Shown piece after piece: positions 7,626 to 13,972 of a DNA stretch of 13,972 nt. This stretch comes from JAVVEG01 sp041689205 (GTDB lineage Bacteria > Pseudomonadota > Gammaproteobacteria > Pseudomonadales > Pseudohongiellaceae). Positions within the stretch are counted from its first letter, which is position 1, and each line of letters opens with the position of its first letter. Below the pieces are notes generated by a model. The model ran no database searches. It was not told the origin of the DNA and was given only the letters and a program-made list of their open reading frames with translations. Made by a program: the position numbers and the translations under genes. The stretch lies in NCBI GenBank assembly GCA_041689205.1, contig JBDNGQ010000163.1, positions 1-13,972 of the forward strand, read 5' to 3'.

Positions 7626-7659
7626 ACTTAGCGCCTGACTGACTCGAACAGGACTAAGT
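7626..7659 (+). promoter_or_regulatory. Hairpin covering the mlaA ribosome-binding site
   Basis: ACTTAG (7626-7631) pairs with CTAAGT (7654-7659), and CCTG (7634-7637) pairs with CAGG (7649-7652). The two stems are joined by a small two-by-one internal loop and closed by an 11-base loop. The AGGA Shine-Dalgarno sequence of mlaA (7650-7653) lies inside it, so the fold would hide the ribosome-binding site. The rest of the 193-base gap between the glpQ and mlaA starts shows no clear promoter hexamers. Confidence 0.35.
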
Positions 7660-7661
7660 TT

Positions 7662-8474
7662 ATGACTTTAGAAATAAAGGTTAATTCTGCCTTGTTACTG
7701 ACCCTCTTGCTTGCAGGTTCCGGCAATCTGCTGGCAGCGCAGACTGACAGCAGCAACGCACCGGAAGCAAACACGCCATCACAAACCGTCGATCGCAACA
7801 ACCCGCTGGCTGGTACTGGCATTGAACCCAATGTTGTCGGCTATACGGAACCGGATTACAAAGATCCTCTTATCCGCTTTAACCGCGCCATATTCGCGTT
7901 CAATGATGTTTCTTATCGCTATGTTTTGATCCCGACTGCGCGCGCCTACCAGAATACGCCAGCGCCCTTGAGAACCTCTATCGGTAACTTTTTTAATAAC
8001 ATCAAATCCCCGATTTCGATCGTTAATCACCTGCTGCAGGGTAAACCGCAGTTGGCAGGTGTGGATTTTGGACGTTTTATTATCAATTCCACGGTCGGCA
8101 TTGTCGGCTTGTTCGATCCCGCTGCTAATCGCTTCGAGATGCCACGCGAGGAAACCAGCCTGAGTGATACGCTCATTCAGTACGGCACGGGTTATGGCTC
8201 CTATCTGGTGCTGCCATTCATAGGTCCTTCCAATCTGCGTGATGGCTCAGCGACATTTATTGATGGCCTGCTCAATCCGCTGCGCTACATGGACAACCCG
8301 GAATCCATAGTGGTGCGGGTATTCGACAATTTTCAGGAATTTTCTCCCGCCGCAGAAGCCTATCTGACTCTGTCTGACGAAAGCGAAGATCCCTACATTT
8401 TTATGAGAAACCTGCATTTGCAGGGCATTTTGCGGGATGCGCAGTACCGGGGAACCGATGAACAGCTTCATTAA
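7662..8474 (+). CDS. mlaA: MlaA/VacJ-family phospholipid-transport protein without a lipobox
   Basis: This 270-residue protein has the VacJ/MlaA fold signature: DPLIRFNRAIFAFND at about 67-81, the YVLIPTARAYQ stretch, FFNNIKSPISIVNHLLQGK, then GRFIINSTVGIVGLFDPA and the later TLIQYGTGYGSYLVLPFIGPS. MlaA normally is an outer-membrane lipoprotein that removes misplaced phospholipids from the outer leaflet and passes them to MlaC. Here the N-terminal signal (SALLLTLLLAGSGNLLAAQ) has no lipobox cysteine, and the whole protein contains no cysteine. It should therefore be cut by signal peptidase I, probably after LLAA, and not be lipidated. AGGA lies eight bases before the ATG. The 3' end overlaps the next gene, an RND/MMPL transporter, by 17 bases, which suggests a joint function in envelope lipid traffic. 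Confidence 0.9.
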   Translation: MTLEIKVNSALLLTLLLAGSGNLLAAQTDSSNAPEANTPSQTVDRNNPLAGTGIEPNVVGYTEPDYKDPLIRFNRAIFAFNDVSYRYVLIPTARAYQNTPAPLRTSIGNFFNNIKSPISIVNHLLQGKPQLAGVDFGRFIINSTVGIVGLFDPAANRFEMPREETSLSDTLIQYGTGYGSYLVLPFIGPSNLRDGSATFIDGLLNPLRYMDNPESIVVRVFDNFQEFSPAAEAYLTLSDESEDPYIFMRNLHLQGILRDAQYRGTDEQLH

Positions 8475-10860
8475 TCTGGTACTTCGCTGGCCGAAAATTG
8501 TCTTGCTGGTATTTCTGCTGATCTCTGCAGCATTGGGATCGCAGGCCGTCAATTTTTCCATCGACGCCTCGCCCGATACCCTGCTTACCAAAGATAATAC
8601 TCTGTACACCCGGACCCAGCTGAACAACCAGCGTTTCTCTCCGCAGGAATTTTTGCTGGTTACCTACGAACCCCATGATCATCCTGTTATATCAGCAGAA
8701 ACATTTGCCGCCCTGCGCGGGCTGAGTGATGAGTTACTGGCTCTTGAGCGGGTAGAGTCAGTCAGTTCCATTTTGACTGTGCCGATTTTTTCGCAAGGCC
8801 AGGACCTGCTTTCCGGTGATCTTGATTTAAGCCAGATGACGATTGAAACCGGTGACTTCGAGCTCAGCACCTTGCAGGAGGAATTCACCGATCATCCCAT
8901 CTATGAAAATCTGCTGGTCAATGAAGACCTCAGCGCGACAGCCCTGCAGGTATTGTTTCGCAGCAACGAGGAATTAAAGCAACTGGATGCGCAGATTACC
9001 GCGTTGATGCATCGCTATCAAACAGAGGATTTCAGCGATGCCGATGCCGAGCAACTGGCTCAACTCGAAGACCAGGCGGAACCCTTGCAAAGGCAGTTGA
9101 ATCAGACGCGCGAGCGAGAGATTGAGCAGATCCGCAAGATCATCGACGGTTACGATGACAACGCTGATATTCATATGGGCGGCGCTCATGTGCTCGGCTA
9201 CCAGCTGATTCAGATCATCGTCAATGACCTGGTTGTGTTTGGTGGTGCGATAGCTATCGGCATCTGTCTGATGCTGCTGGTGCTGTTTCGGGCTTTGCGC
9301 TGGCTGGTGATCCCGGTGCTTTGCTGTGTGATCAGCGTACTGGTCACAATGGGGCTGTTCGCTTTATTTGATATCAAGGCGACAGTTATATCTTCTAATT
9401 TTATTGCGCTGCAACTGATCCTGACGCTGGCCATCGTCATGCACATGGTCGTGCAGTACCGCGAGCTTGCTTACGATGAAAATATCAATCATGAGGATCT
9501 CATCAGAGGCACTCTGCAGCGCAAGATCGGCCCGGCTTTCTTCGCGGGAATTACGACATCGGTTGGGTTTGGCTCATTGGTATTCAGCGGCATTCAACCG
9601 GTAATTGATTTCGGCTGGATGATGATTATCGCAATGTTCGTCTCAATCGCGGTGAGTTTGATATTTTTCCCGGCCATGTTGACCTTGTTGCCCAGGAAAA
9701 AAGAGCGCAGTGAACGAAAATTTGCCAGCGTGATTGTGGGCGGACTTGGCCATTTTGCGCTGCATCATCCAATCGTGGTCGGCGTCATCAGCCTGGCTCT
9801 TGCTGCAGGCAGTATTTCCGGACTGCTCCTGTTAAATGTTGAAAACAGTTTCATTAACTACTTCAAAAGCTCGACCGTCGTCCATCAGGAGCTTGCTTAC
9901 ATTGACCAGGAGTTTGGCGGCTCTACGCCCCTGGATCTGATTTATACGCCACCAGAAAAATTGGATGATCCGGACATTCTGCTGTCTGCGGAAACAGTGC
10001 AGTTGATGCAACTGATTCAGCACCGTATGCAGCAATATGAGGCGACCGGACGTATTCTTTCCGCCGTTAATATTACTGATCTGGCCCGACAGCTAAATAA
10101 TGATGCGCCGCTTACTGAGTACGAATTGACTGCCGCTTACTGGCTGATGGATGAATCTTTTCGTGATGAATTGCTGGGCTCATTTTACGATCAGGAATCC
10201 GGGGCACTGCGCATGAATATCTGGATTCAGGATCTAACGGAAGGCCTGAATCGAAAGGAGTTACTTGCGGATATACGGGCAGACCTGCAGGAAATCGGCT
10301 TGTCCGAATCCGAATATGAATTGACTAATTTATTTATTCTTTATCAGGACATTATGCAAAAGCTGTTCACATCGCAGATGTTGACACTTGGTCTGGTTTA
10401 TATCGTGCTCGCATTAACATTTTTGCTGATATTCCGCTCGCTGCGCATAGCGATTGCGGCGGTGATTCCAAATATTCTCTCTACTCTGGCAATCCTGGGA
10501 GTGATGGGCTGGCTCAGCATTCCGCTTGATCTGATGACTATTACCATCGCCGCCATTGCGATGGGAATTGCGGTGGACGATACCATACACTTCATTCATC
10601 GCTATCTGGCTGAACGTGAAAATCACAATTATGAGGAGGCCACTGAGCGCACTCTTGCCAGTGTCGGCATCGCAATTCTTTATACTTCCTTATTAATTGT
10701 GACTGGCTTTTCCATGTTGGGATTTTCCGATTTTATTCCCAGTGTTCTGTTCGGCCTGCTGACGGCACTTTCCATGCTGATGGCTTTGCTGACAGGCCTG
10801 TGTTTATTGCCGGTGCTGTTACGGGTACTGACAGAAAAGCGCGGACACATTTCGTCATAA
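8458..10860 (+). CDS. RND/MMPL-family transporter (predicted hydrophobe or lipid exporter)
   Basis: This inner-membrane protein of 800 residues has the two-fold layout of the RND superfamily. A first TM lies at about residues 8-28, followed by a large periplasmic loop and a cluster of TMs at about 255-411. A second lead TM at about 436-458 is followed by another periplasmic loop and a last TM cluster at about 641-795. SNFIALQLILTLAIVMHMVV and the IAMGIAVDDTIHFIHRY stretch near 699-715 are typical of COG1033-type MMPL proteins. The first loop has a Gln/Glu-rich coiled-coil-like helix (LAQLEDQAEPLQRQLNQTRE). I chose the ATG at 8458 because GGGGA lies just upstream and homologues start near the first TM; an in-frame ATG at 8437 would add seven residues. 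It overlaps mlaA by 17 bases. The substrate is unknown; no membrane-fusion or TolC partner is next to it. Confidence 0.9.
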   Translation: MNSFINLVLRWPKIVLLVFLLISAALGSQAVNFSIDASPDTLLTKDNTLYTRTQLNNQRFSPQEFLLVTYEPHDHPVISAETFAALRGLSDELLALERVESVSSILTVPIFSQGQDLLSGDLDLSQMTIETGDFELSTLQEEFTDHPIYENLLVNEDLSATALQVLFRSNEELKQLDAQITALMHRYQTEDFSDADAEQLAQLEDQAEPLQRQLNQTREREIEQIRKIIDGYDDNADIHMGGAHVLGYQLIQIIVNDLVVFGGAIAIGICLMLLVLFRALRWLVIPVLCCVISVLVTMGLFALFDIKATVISSNFIALQLILTLAIVMHMVVQYRELAYDENINHEDLIRGTLQRKIGPAFFAGITTSVGFGSLVFSGIQPVIDFGWMMIIAMFVSIAVSLIFFPAMLTLLPRKKERSERKFASVIVGGLGHFALHHPIVVGVISLALAAGSISGLLLLNVENSFINYFKSSTVVHQELAYIDQEFGGSTPLDLIYTPPEKLDDPDILLSAETVQLMQLIQHRMQQYEATGRILSAVNITDLARQLNNDAPLTEYELTAAYWLMDESFRDELLGSFYDQESGALRMNIWIQDLTEGLNRKELLADIRADLQEIGLSESEYELTNLFILYQDIMQKLFTSQMLTLGLVYIVLALTFLLIFRSLRIAIAAVIPNILSTLAILGVMGWLSIPLDLMTITIAAIAMGIAVDDTIHFIHRYLAERENHNYEEATERTLASVGIAILYTSLLIVTGFSMLGFSDFIPSVLFGLLTALSMLMALLTGLCLLPVLLRVLTEKRGHISS

Positions 10861-10981
10861 TTGCCCCTGATTCCGCCACCTTATTATCCTCTGAATGCCT
10901 CATCGGAACGTTCTAAACATCAACACCCCAGGATTGATCAGCTGATTTATCCGTGAACCTGCAGTAACTCCGGAGAGCGCC

Positions 10982-11131
10982 ATGAAATTATTTCGCAGAA
11001 CATCCAATCCTCTTTTTGTCGAAGACCAGCATTACGACTGGGGCAAGAAATCCAATCCTGTCGGGAAGCTCCTTTGGACCTTATTACTGGTCGCAGGTGT
11101 CATTGGTTTTATCATGCTTGTGATTCCGTAA
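10982..11131 (+). CDS. Small single-pass membrane protein of unknown function (49 residues)
   Basis: This short frame begins at an ATG with GGAG six bases upstream and ends with TAA at 11129-11131. It encodes 49 residues: a polar, basic N-terminal half with two SNP motifs (TSNPLFVEDQ and KSNPVGK) and an aromatic patch HYDWGKK, then one hydrophobic helix at about 31-48 (LWTLLLVAGVIGFIMLVIP). It is most likely an inner-membrane protein with its N-terminus in the cytoplasm. I do not recognise the family. It lies 121 bases after the RND gene, with no clear terminator between, and stops four bases from the convergent PLP-enzyme gene. The good Shine-Dalgarno sequence and coherent topology support it as real. 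The 121-base gap itself shows nothing definite. Confidence 0.6.
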   Translation: MKLFRRTSNPLFVEDQHYDWGKKSNPVGKLLWTLLLVAGVIGFIMLVIP

Positions 11132-11135
11132 GCGT

Positions 11136-12137
11136 TCAGGCGAATGTGAAATTTTCTTTTTGCGGAAATACGCCATAGAGCCCACCGGTATGAATGAAGA
11201 CGACATCCTTCGCTCCCTGCAATTGCCCGCTGCGCATTTCCTGTAACATGCCATGAAAGGCTTTGCCGGTGTAAACCGGATCAAGAAAAATTCCTTCAGT
11301 GCGTGCAAGCAGGCTGATCGTGTCGAAAACTTCAGTACCTGCTTTGCCGTAGCCTGGCCCAACGTAGCCATCCAGTGTTGTAACAGGCAGCGATGCGGCA
11401 GAAAAGTTGCCCGGTAATAATTCTTTATAGCGATGCTGGAATTTGTCTGAATCCTCTCGCACTTTATTGTAAAAATATTCCTCGTCATCGCACACGGCAA
11501 ACGCAATAATTTTTGTGTCGAGACCATAGAGTTCGTTGCCAATTATCAAGCCGCTCTGAGTGCCACCTGAACCTGAAGCCGTTACAATGAAGTCGGGAGT
11601 GAATCCGTGGTGAACAAAATCCTGTTGCAGCTCTGCACAGGCCGCCACATAACCCCATAGACCGATCTCATCGCTGGCACCAATCGGGATGAAAAATGCG
11701 CGCCTGTTCTCACGGGCATAACGCTGCTGCAGTTCTGCTGCAATCTCGGGATGATGATGGTAATCACGCTCGGGAACAAAATCGATTGTTGCACCTGCCA
11801 GGTAATCCATAAGCAGATTGCCGTCAGGAACAGCGGGGCGTTCGCCGCGCAGTATCAGGTGTACTTTTAAACCGAGTCTGGCGCCAAGCACGGCGGTTGC
11901 GCGGCAGTGATTAGACTGCACGCCGCCGCAGCTGATAATGGTGTCGCAACCTTCGGCCAGCGCTTGCGCCAGTGAAAATTCGAGCTTGCGTACTTTATTT
12001 CCTGATACTTCCGTTCCGGTCAGTTCATCGTGTTTGAGCCAGATGTTGGCGCCCGCGTTCTGTTCGCTGAAGCGTTGCAGGAGCGTCATTGGGGTGGGCA
12101 GGCGGGCGAGGTCTAATCTGGGCGGGAAGGTGATCAT
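11136..12137 (-). CDS. D-cysteine desulfhydrase / ACC deaminase-family PLP enzyme
   Basis: This 333-residue fold-type II PLP enzyme is of the ACC deaminase/D-cysteine desulfhydrase family. The PLP lysine is K48 in SGNKVRKLEF. GGVQSNH at 71-77 carries the catalytic Ser75, and the phosphate-binding loop is SGSGGTQSG at 188-196. GYVGPGYGK at 257-265 supplies the active-site tyrosine. ACC deaminases have Glu and Leu at the two positions known to set specificity. Here they are Thr290 (DPVYTGKA) and Thr317 (HTGG), the pattern of D-cysteine desulfhydrases, which release H2S, pyruvate and ammonia from D-cysteine. The start ATG at 12137 has AAGGA 11 bases upstream, a little far. It is monocistronic, convergent with the small membrane-protein gene, and borders the repeat region. 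A related D-amino-acid lyase activity cannot be excluded. Confidence 0.88.
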   Translation of the reverse strand: MITFPPRLDLARLPTPMTLLQRFSEQNAGANIWLKHDELTGTEVSGNKVRKLEFSLAQALAEGCDTIISCGGVQSNHCRATAVLGARLGLKVHLILRGERPAVPDGNLLMDYLAGATIDFVPERDYHHHPEIAAELQQRYARENRRAFFIPIGASDEIGLWGYVAACAELQQDFVHHGFTPDFIVTASGSGGTQSGLIIGNELYGLDTKIIAFAVCDDEEYFYNKVREDSDKFQHRYKELLPGNFSAASLPVTTLDGYVGPGYGKAGTEVFDTISLLARTEGIFLDPVYTGKAFHGMLQEMRSGQLQGAKDVVFIHTGGLYGVFPQKENFTFA

Positions 12138-12184
12138 GGGGGGCTTATTCCTTGCTTTGATGATGGTGGAGTATAGCTCAGATA

Positions 12185-12282
12185 CGGCTCAGTGCGGACT
12201 GATTACAGGCGAGGAGTCCCCAGGCACTGCCGGGACACGCCGTAAATCCATCCATGGAGGCTCGCTTCAGCCATCCATGGCT
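12185..12282. repeat. 98-bp direct repeat, copy 1
   Basis: These 98 bases are identical to 12299-12396, 114 bases further on. The unit starts CGGCTCAGTGCGGACTGATT and ends GCCATCCATGGCT. It contains a 28-base arm (12209-12236) followed by a short imperfect hairpin built from CCATGGAGGC and GCCATCCATGG. There is no coding bias. Translations across it are low-complexity peptides and are not genes. Confidence 0.9.
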
Positions 12283-12298
12283 CAGTGCTGGCTCAGTG

Positions 12299-12396
12299 CG
12301 GCTCAGTGCGGACTGATTACAGGCGAGGAGTCCCCAGGCACTGCCGGGACACGCCGTAAATCCATCCATGGAGGCTCGCTTCAGCCATCCATGGCT
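12299..12396. repeat. 98-bp direct repeat, copy 2
   Basis: This is the identical second copy. The 16-base spacer before it is made of the 10-mer GGCTCAGTGC, which occurs at 12186, 12279, 12290 and 12300. Perfect identity of the two long copies points to a recent duplication or ongoing recombination. Confidence 0.9.
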
Positions 12397-12431
12397 TCAG
12401 ACGGTCCCGACAGTGCCTGGGGACTCCTCGC
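12323..12431. repeat. Palindromic intergenic element (long inverted repeat with inner hairpin)
   Basis: The left arm at 12323-12350 (also present at 12209-12236) is the reverse complement of 12404-12431 over 28 bases with one mismatch. Inside lies a second stem: 12366-12375 pairs with 12384-12394, with one bulged base and an eight-base loop. The whole can fold into a long two-level cruciform. Its size and symmetry suggest a REP/MITE-like non-autonomous element. It resembles palindromic intergenic repeats I associate with marine gammaproteobacteria, though I could not check copy number. No transposase lies nearby. Confidence 0.7.
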
Positions 12432-12527
12432 TTCGGGATCGGTGCGGGATTCCGCGCTGGAGGATTTGCGTGTTGCTGGGGAAGATGGTGAAGGGTGAAG
12501 GAATTGTATCGTGCTGAATTTTGGGCG

Positions 12528-12560
12528 AAAAAAAGCTGGTGGCATTGGTTGCGCACCAGC
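12528..12560 (-). terminator. Intrinsic terminator of the cytochrome b operon
   Basis: On the minus strand, GCTGGTG and CACCAGC form a perfect seven-base-pair stem with a 12-base loop, followed at once by seven T. It lies 21 bases after the stop of the 125-residue gene. On the plus strand the stem is followed by GATTTTT, so it may work in both directions. Confidence 0.8.
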
Positions 12561-12581
12561 GATTTTTGAGGGCGGGGGTGG

Positions 12582-12959
12582 TTAGTTGGTGTGGAGTTCT
12601 GGTCGGAATTTTTCGCTGTAGAGGAAAAAATCGGTCAGCACGGCGCGCAGGTGGATTGAGGCGTTCAGGTTGTCGATCAGCTCTGAGCTCATTCGGCTTT
12701 GCGCGAGCACAAACTTCAGTGCGGCGTTGGCTTTGGTGAGATCACTGACGATAACCTGCTCAAGTTCATCAGAGCTGTTCGCAAATCCATCTTTGATTCG
12801 AATCATGGCTGCCAGCATATTTTCTACGGTTGGCCGCGCGTGAGGAGGCGCTGACTGCGCCTCATCATGCGGTGGTCTTCCCTGTGCGGCGTAGGCTAAA
12901 AGGAACTCGTAACCTGATTCAACTACATCAATATCATCTTCTAAATTATTACTGCTCAT
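12582..12959 (-). CDS. Conserved-looking hypothetical protein coupled to cytochrome b
   Basis: This 125-residue soluble protein has no signal peptide or TM, and I do not recognise the family. An acidic N-terminus (MSSNNLEDDIDVVESGYEFLL) leads to a Pro/Ala/His-rich linker at about 28-43 and then a largely helical, Leu/Ala-rich region at about 44-125. It has no cysteine and no heme or Fe-S motif. The ATG at 12959-12957 overlaps the TGA of the cytochrome b gene (ATGA). GGAAGG lies four bases upstream, so the two are co-translated. A strong terminator follows. By context it may be an assembly or regulatory partner of the membrane redox enzyme, but nothing in the sequence shows this. Confidence 0.75.
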   Translation of the reverse strand: MSSNNLEDDIDVVESGYEFLLAYAAQGRPPHDEAQSAPPHARPTVENMLAAMIRIKDGFANSSDELEQVIVSDLTKANAALKFVLAQSRMSSELIDNLNASIHLRAVLTDFFLYSEKFRPELHTN

Positions 12960-13708
12960 TCTACCTTCCAGCGACTTGTATCGTGATTCTCTTTCATTTC
13001 ATCTTCTGAGATCCAGCCCTTCACCATTGAACGGGTGTAGAAACGCTTTTCAGGACGCAGAGCAAAGTAAATATGAATAGCCGTGAATGCGATTAAAGAC
13101 AGTGTTGCCAGGCCATGCAGCAGGAACATTAAACCGAGCCAGGCCTCATCGTCGACGCTGGGTCGGTCCCAGAAAGGGGTGTTGATGTTCAGCATCAGAA
13201 TCACGCCGGTTGCAATCACGCCAATTACCAGCACAGTCATCGCCCAATGCATGCCTTTTTGTTCAAAGGAATATTTGCCAGGTTTTTTACTTTCATCAAA
13301 GGGTTCAGTGAAGTCTCTCGGCCCCAGCAACATTGACTTGAAGTCCTGCCAGAACAGGGCGCGAATAGTATGGAATACCACCACCACGGTGAGAATTATT
13401 CCGGCTATCCAGTGAATTTCCAGCCAGGCGAAACGCAGGCCCACGATAGGCGCGGCACCGGTAACAATCAGTACCAGCACGCTGGCAGCCATGATCCAGT
13501 GAAACGCACGGTCCATCAAGTCGTGGCGATGAATGCGCTTGCCTTCCGCAGAGGGTCGGGCTCTCCTCTTAGCAAGCGCGGCCATCACAATGGCATGACC
13601 GGCCAGCAGTATCAGTATTGCAACAACCACGACCCATAGTAAGTCCCAGGAAACACCGAGAATTACTTCTTCACCCCAAACGTCGTACTTATGACGGATT
13701 ATTTCCAC
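12956..13708 (-). CDS. Cytochrome b subunit, formate dehydrogenase gamma-like (di-heme b561 family)
   Basis: This 250-residue integral membrane protein has five predicted TMs at about residues 21-45, 69-91, 96-118, 152-174 and 189-217. Histidines sit at typical heme b ligand positions: H70 (FHWIM), H99 and H113 (EIHW, VFHTI), H154 (MHWAM), H198 (LLHGL) and H212 (AIHIY). The last four TMs and the C-terminal end TRSMVKGWISEDEMKENH resemble the gamma subunits of formate dehydrogenases and related molybdoenzymes, which pass electrons to quinone. The first TM is an addition compared with FdnI. The start is a GTG at 13708 with GAGGGGA five bases upstream. It follows an unidentified gene by 116 bases and overlaps the next gene by four. 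The catalytic partner is not in the window, so the donor is unknown. Confidence 0.85.
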   Translation of the reverse strand: MEIIRHKYDVWGEEVILGVSWDLLWVVVVAILILLAGHAIVMAALAKRRARPSAEGKRIHRHDLMDRAFHWIMAASVLVLIVTGAAPIVGLRFAWLEIHWIAGIILTVVVVFHTIRALFWQDFKSMLLGPRDFTEPFDESKKPGKYSFEQKGMHWAMTVLVIGVIATGVILMLNINTPFWDRPSVDDEAWLGLMFLLHGLATLSLIAFTAIHIYFALRPEKRFYTRSMVKGWISEDEMKENHDTSRWKVE

Positions 13709-13824
13709 GCTAGTCCCCTCATGCTTTACCGAACTATCCGGCTGTAATTATTTTTTATAATTTATGATGTTTACAATCAACGCGGCTGCCATCAAAGACC
13801 CGCTTAACTGCGGCAGCGTTCTTA

Positions 13825-13972
13825 TCAGGCCACCTGACCACGCACTGCCCGCTTCACAAGATTCGCTATCAAAGGTACCTTAAAGTGGTTGTAGTTCAAA
13901 GGCTCGGCTCCACGGGACGCCAGTGCGGCTACCATCTCACCAGTCTCTTCAGTGCGCGCTTTGCCGCGCAGC
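13825..13972 (-). CDS. C-terminal fragment of an unidentified protein (partial at the right edge)
   Basis: One minus-strand frame is open from the right edge to a TGA at 13825-13827. It gives 48 residues starting LRGKARTEETGEMVAAL and ending NLVKRAVRGQVA. The codon use and amphipathic make-up look like real coding sequence, and it reads in the same direction as the cytochrome b gene. By context it could be a catalytic or electron-transfer partner of the cytochrome, but the fragment shows no cofactor motif and I do not recognise it. The 116 bases between the two genes are AT-rich around 13745-13780 and could hold a promoter. They also contain an imperfect CTGCC/GGCAG hairpin after the stop. 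Confidence 0.6.
   Translation of the reverse strand, partial: LRGKARTEETGEMVAALASRGAEPLNYNHFKVPLIANLVKRAVRGQVA

Noticed and set aside
8437..8457. Earlier ATG start for the RND transporter
   Set aside because: It would add seven residues and lengthen the overlap with mlaA. The ATG at 8458 has GGGGA just upstream and a better-placed first TM.
12178..12369. 63-residue minus-strand frame
   Set aside because: It consists of translated repeat units only, without a ribosome-binding site.
12185..12396. Possible CRISPR array
   Set aside because: There are only two copies, each 98 bases, with a 16-base spacer made of the repeat's own 10-mer and no cas genes. This does not fit a CRISPR.
11938..12498. 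186-residue open frame on the plus strand
   Set aside because: Its first part is antisense to the PLP-enzyme gene and the rest runs through the palindromic repeat, giving a duplicated peptide with no protein-like character.

Overview
The window looks like chromosomal DNA of a free-living, probably marine, Gammaproteobacterium. The GC content is moderate. GabD, DeaD, GlpQ and MlaA all read as gammaproteobacterial forms, and an intergenic palindromic repeat is of a kind I associate with marine gammaproteobacteria. No phylogenetic search was possible, so the lineage is an inference.

Layout from left to right: (1) the 3' end of gabD (+) stops one base from the end of a minus-strand phosphonate/phosphite-type ABC transporter operon, phnD-phnC-phnE-phnE (about 0.36-3.9 kb), whose cistrons are nested or nearly abutting. 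(2) On the same strand upstream lie deaD, a cold-shock-type DEAD-box helicase with a repeat-rich C-terminal tail, and glpQ, a periplasmic glycerophosphodiesterase. (3) On the plus strand, an mlaA-like gene without a lipobox cysteine overlaps a gene for a 12-TM RND/MMPL-family transporter; together they look like an envelope lipid or hydrophobe transport pair. A 49-residue single-TM protein follows. (4) A minus-strand PLP enzyme of the ACC deaminase/D-cysteine desulfhydrase family has residues favouring the desulfhydrase side. (5) A gene-free stretch (12138-12581) holds a 98-bp perfect direct duplication plus an inverted arm, and a strong minus-strand terminator. (6) A minus-strand redox operon holds the 3' end of an unidentified gene, a five-TM di-heme cytochrome b of the formate dehydrogenase gamma type, and a 125-residue unknown protein coupled to it by an ATGA overlap.

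PhnCDE and GlpQ both serve uptake of organic or reduced phosphorus, but no C-P lyase, phosphonatase or phosphite dehydrogenase gene is visible and I saw no convincing Pho box. Most of the window is ordinary housekeeping and transport. The items most worth a second look are the cysteine-free MlaA with its RND partner, the palindromic repeat, the 49-residue membrane protein, and the unknown protein coupled to the cytochrome b. I found no clear new defence, mobile or biosynthetic system.
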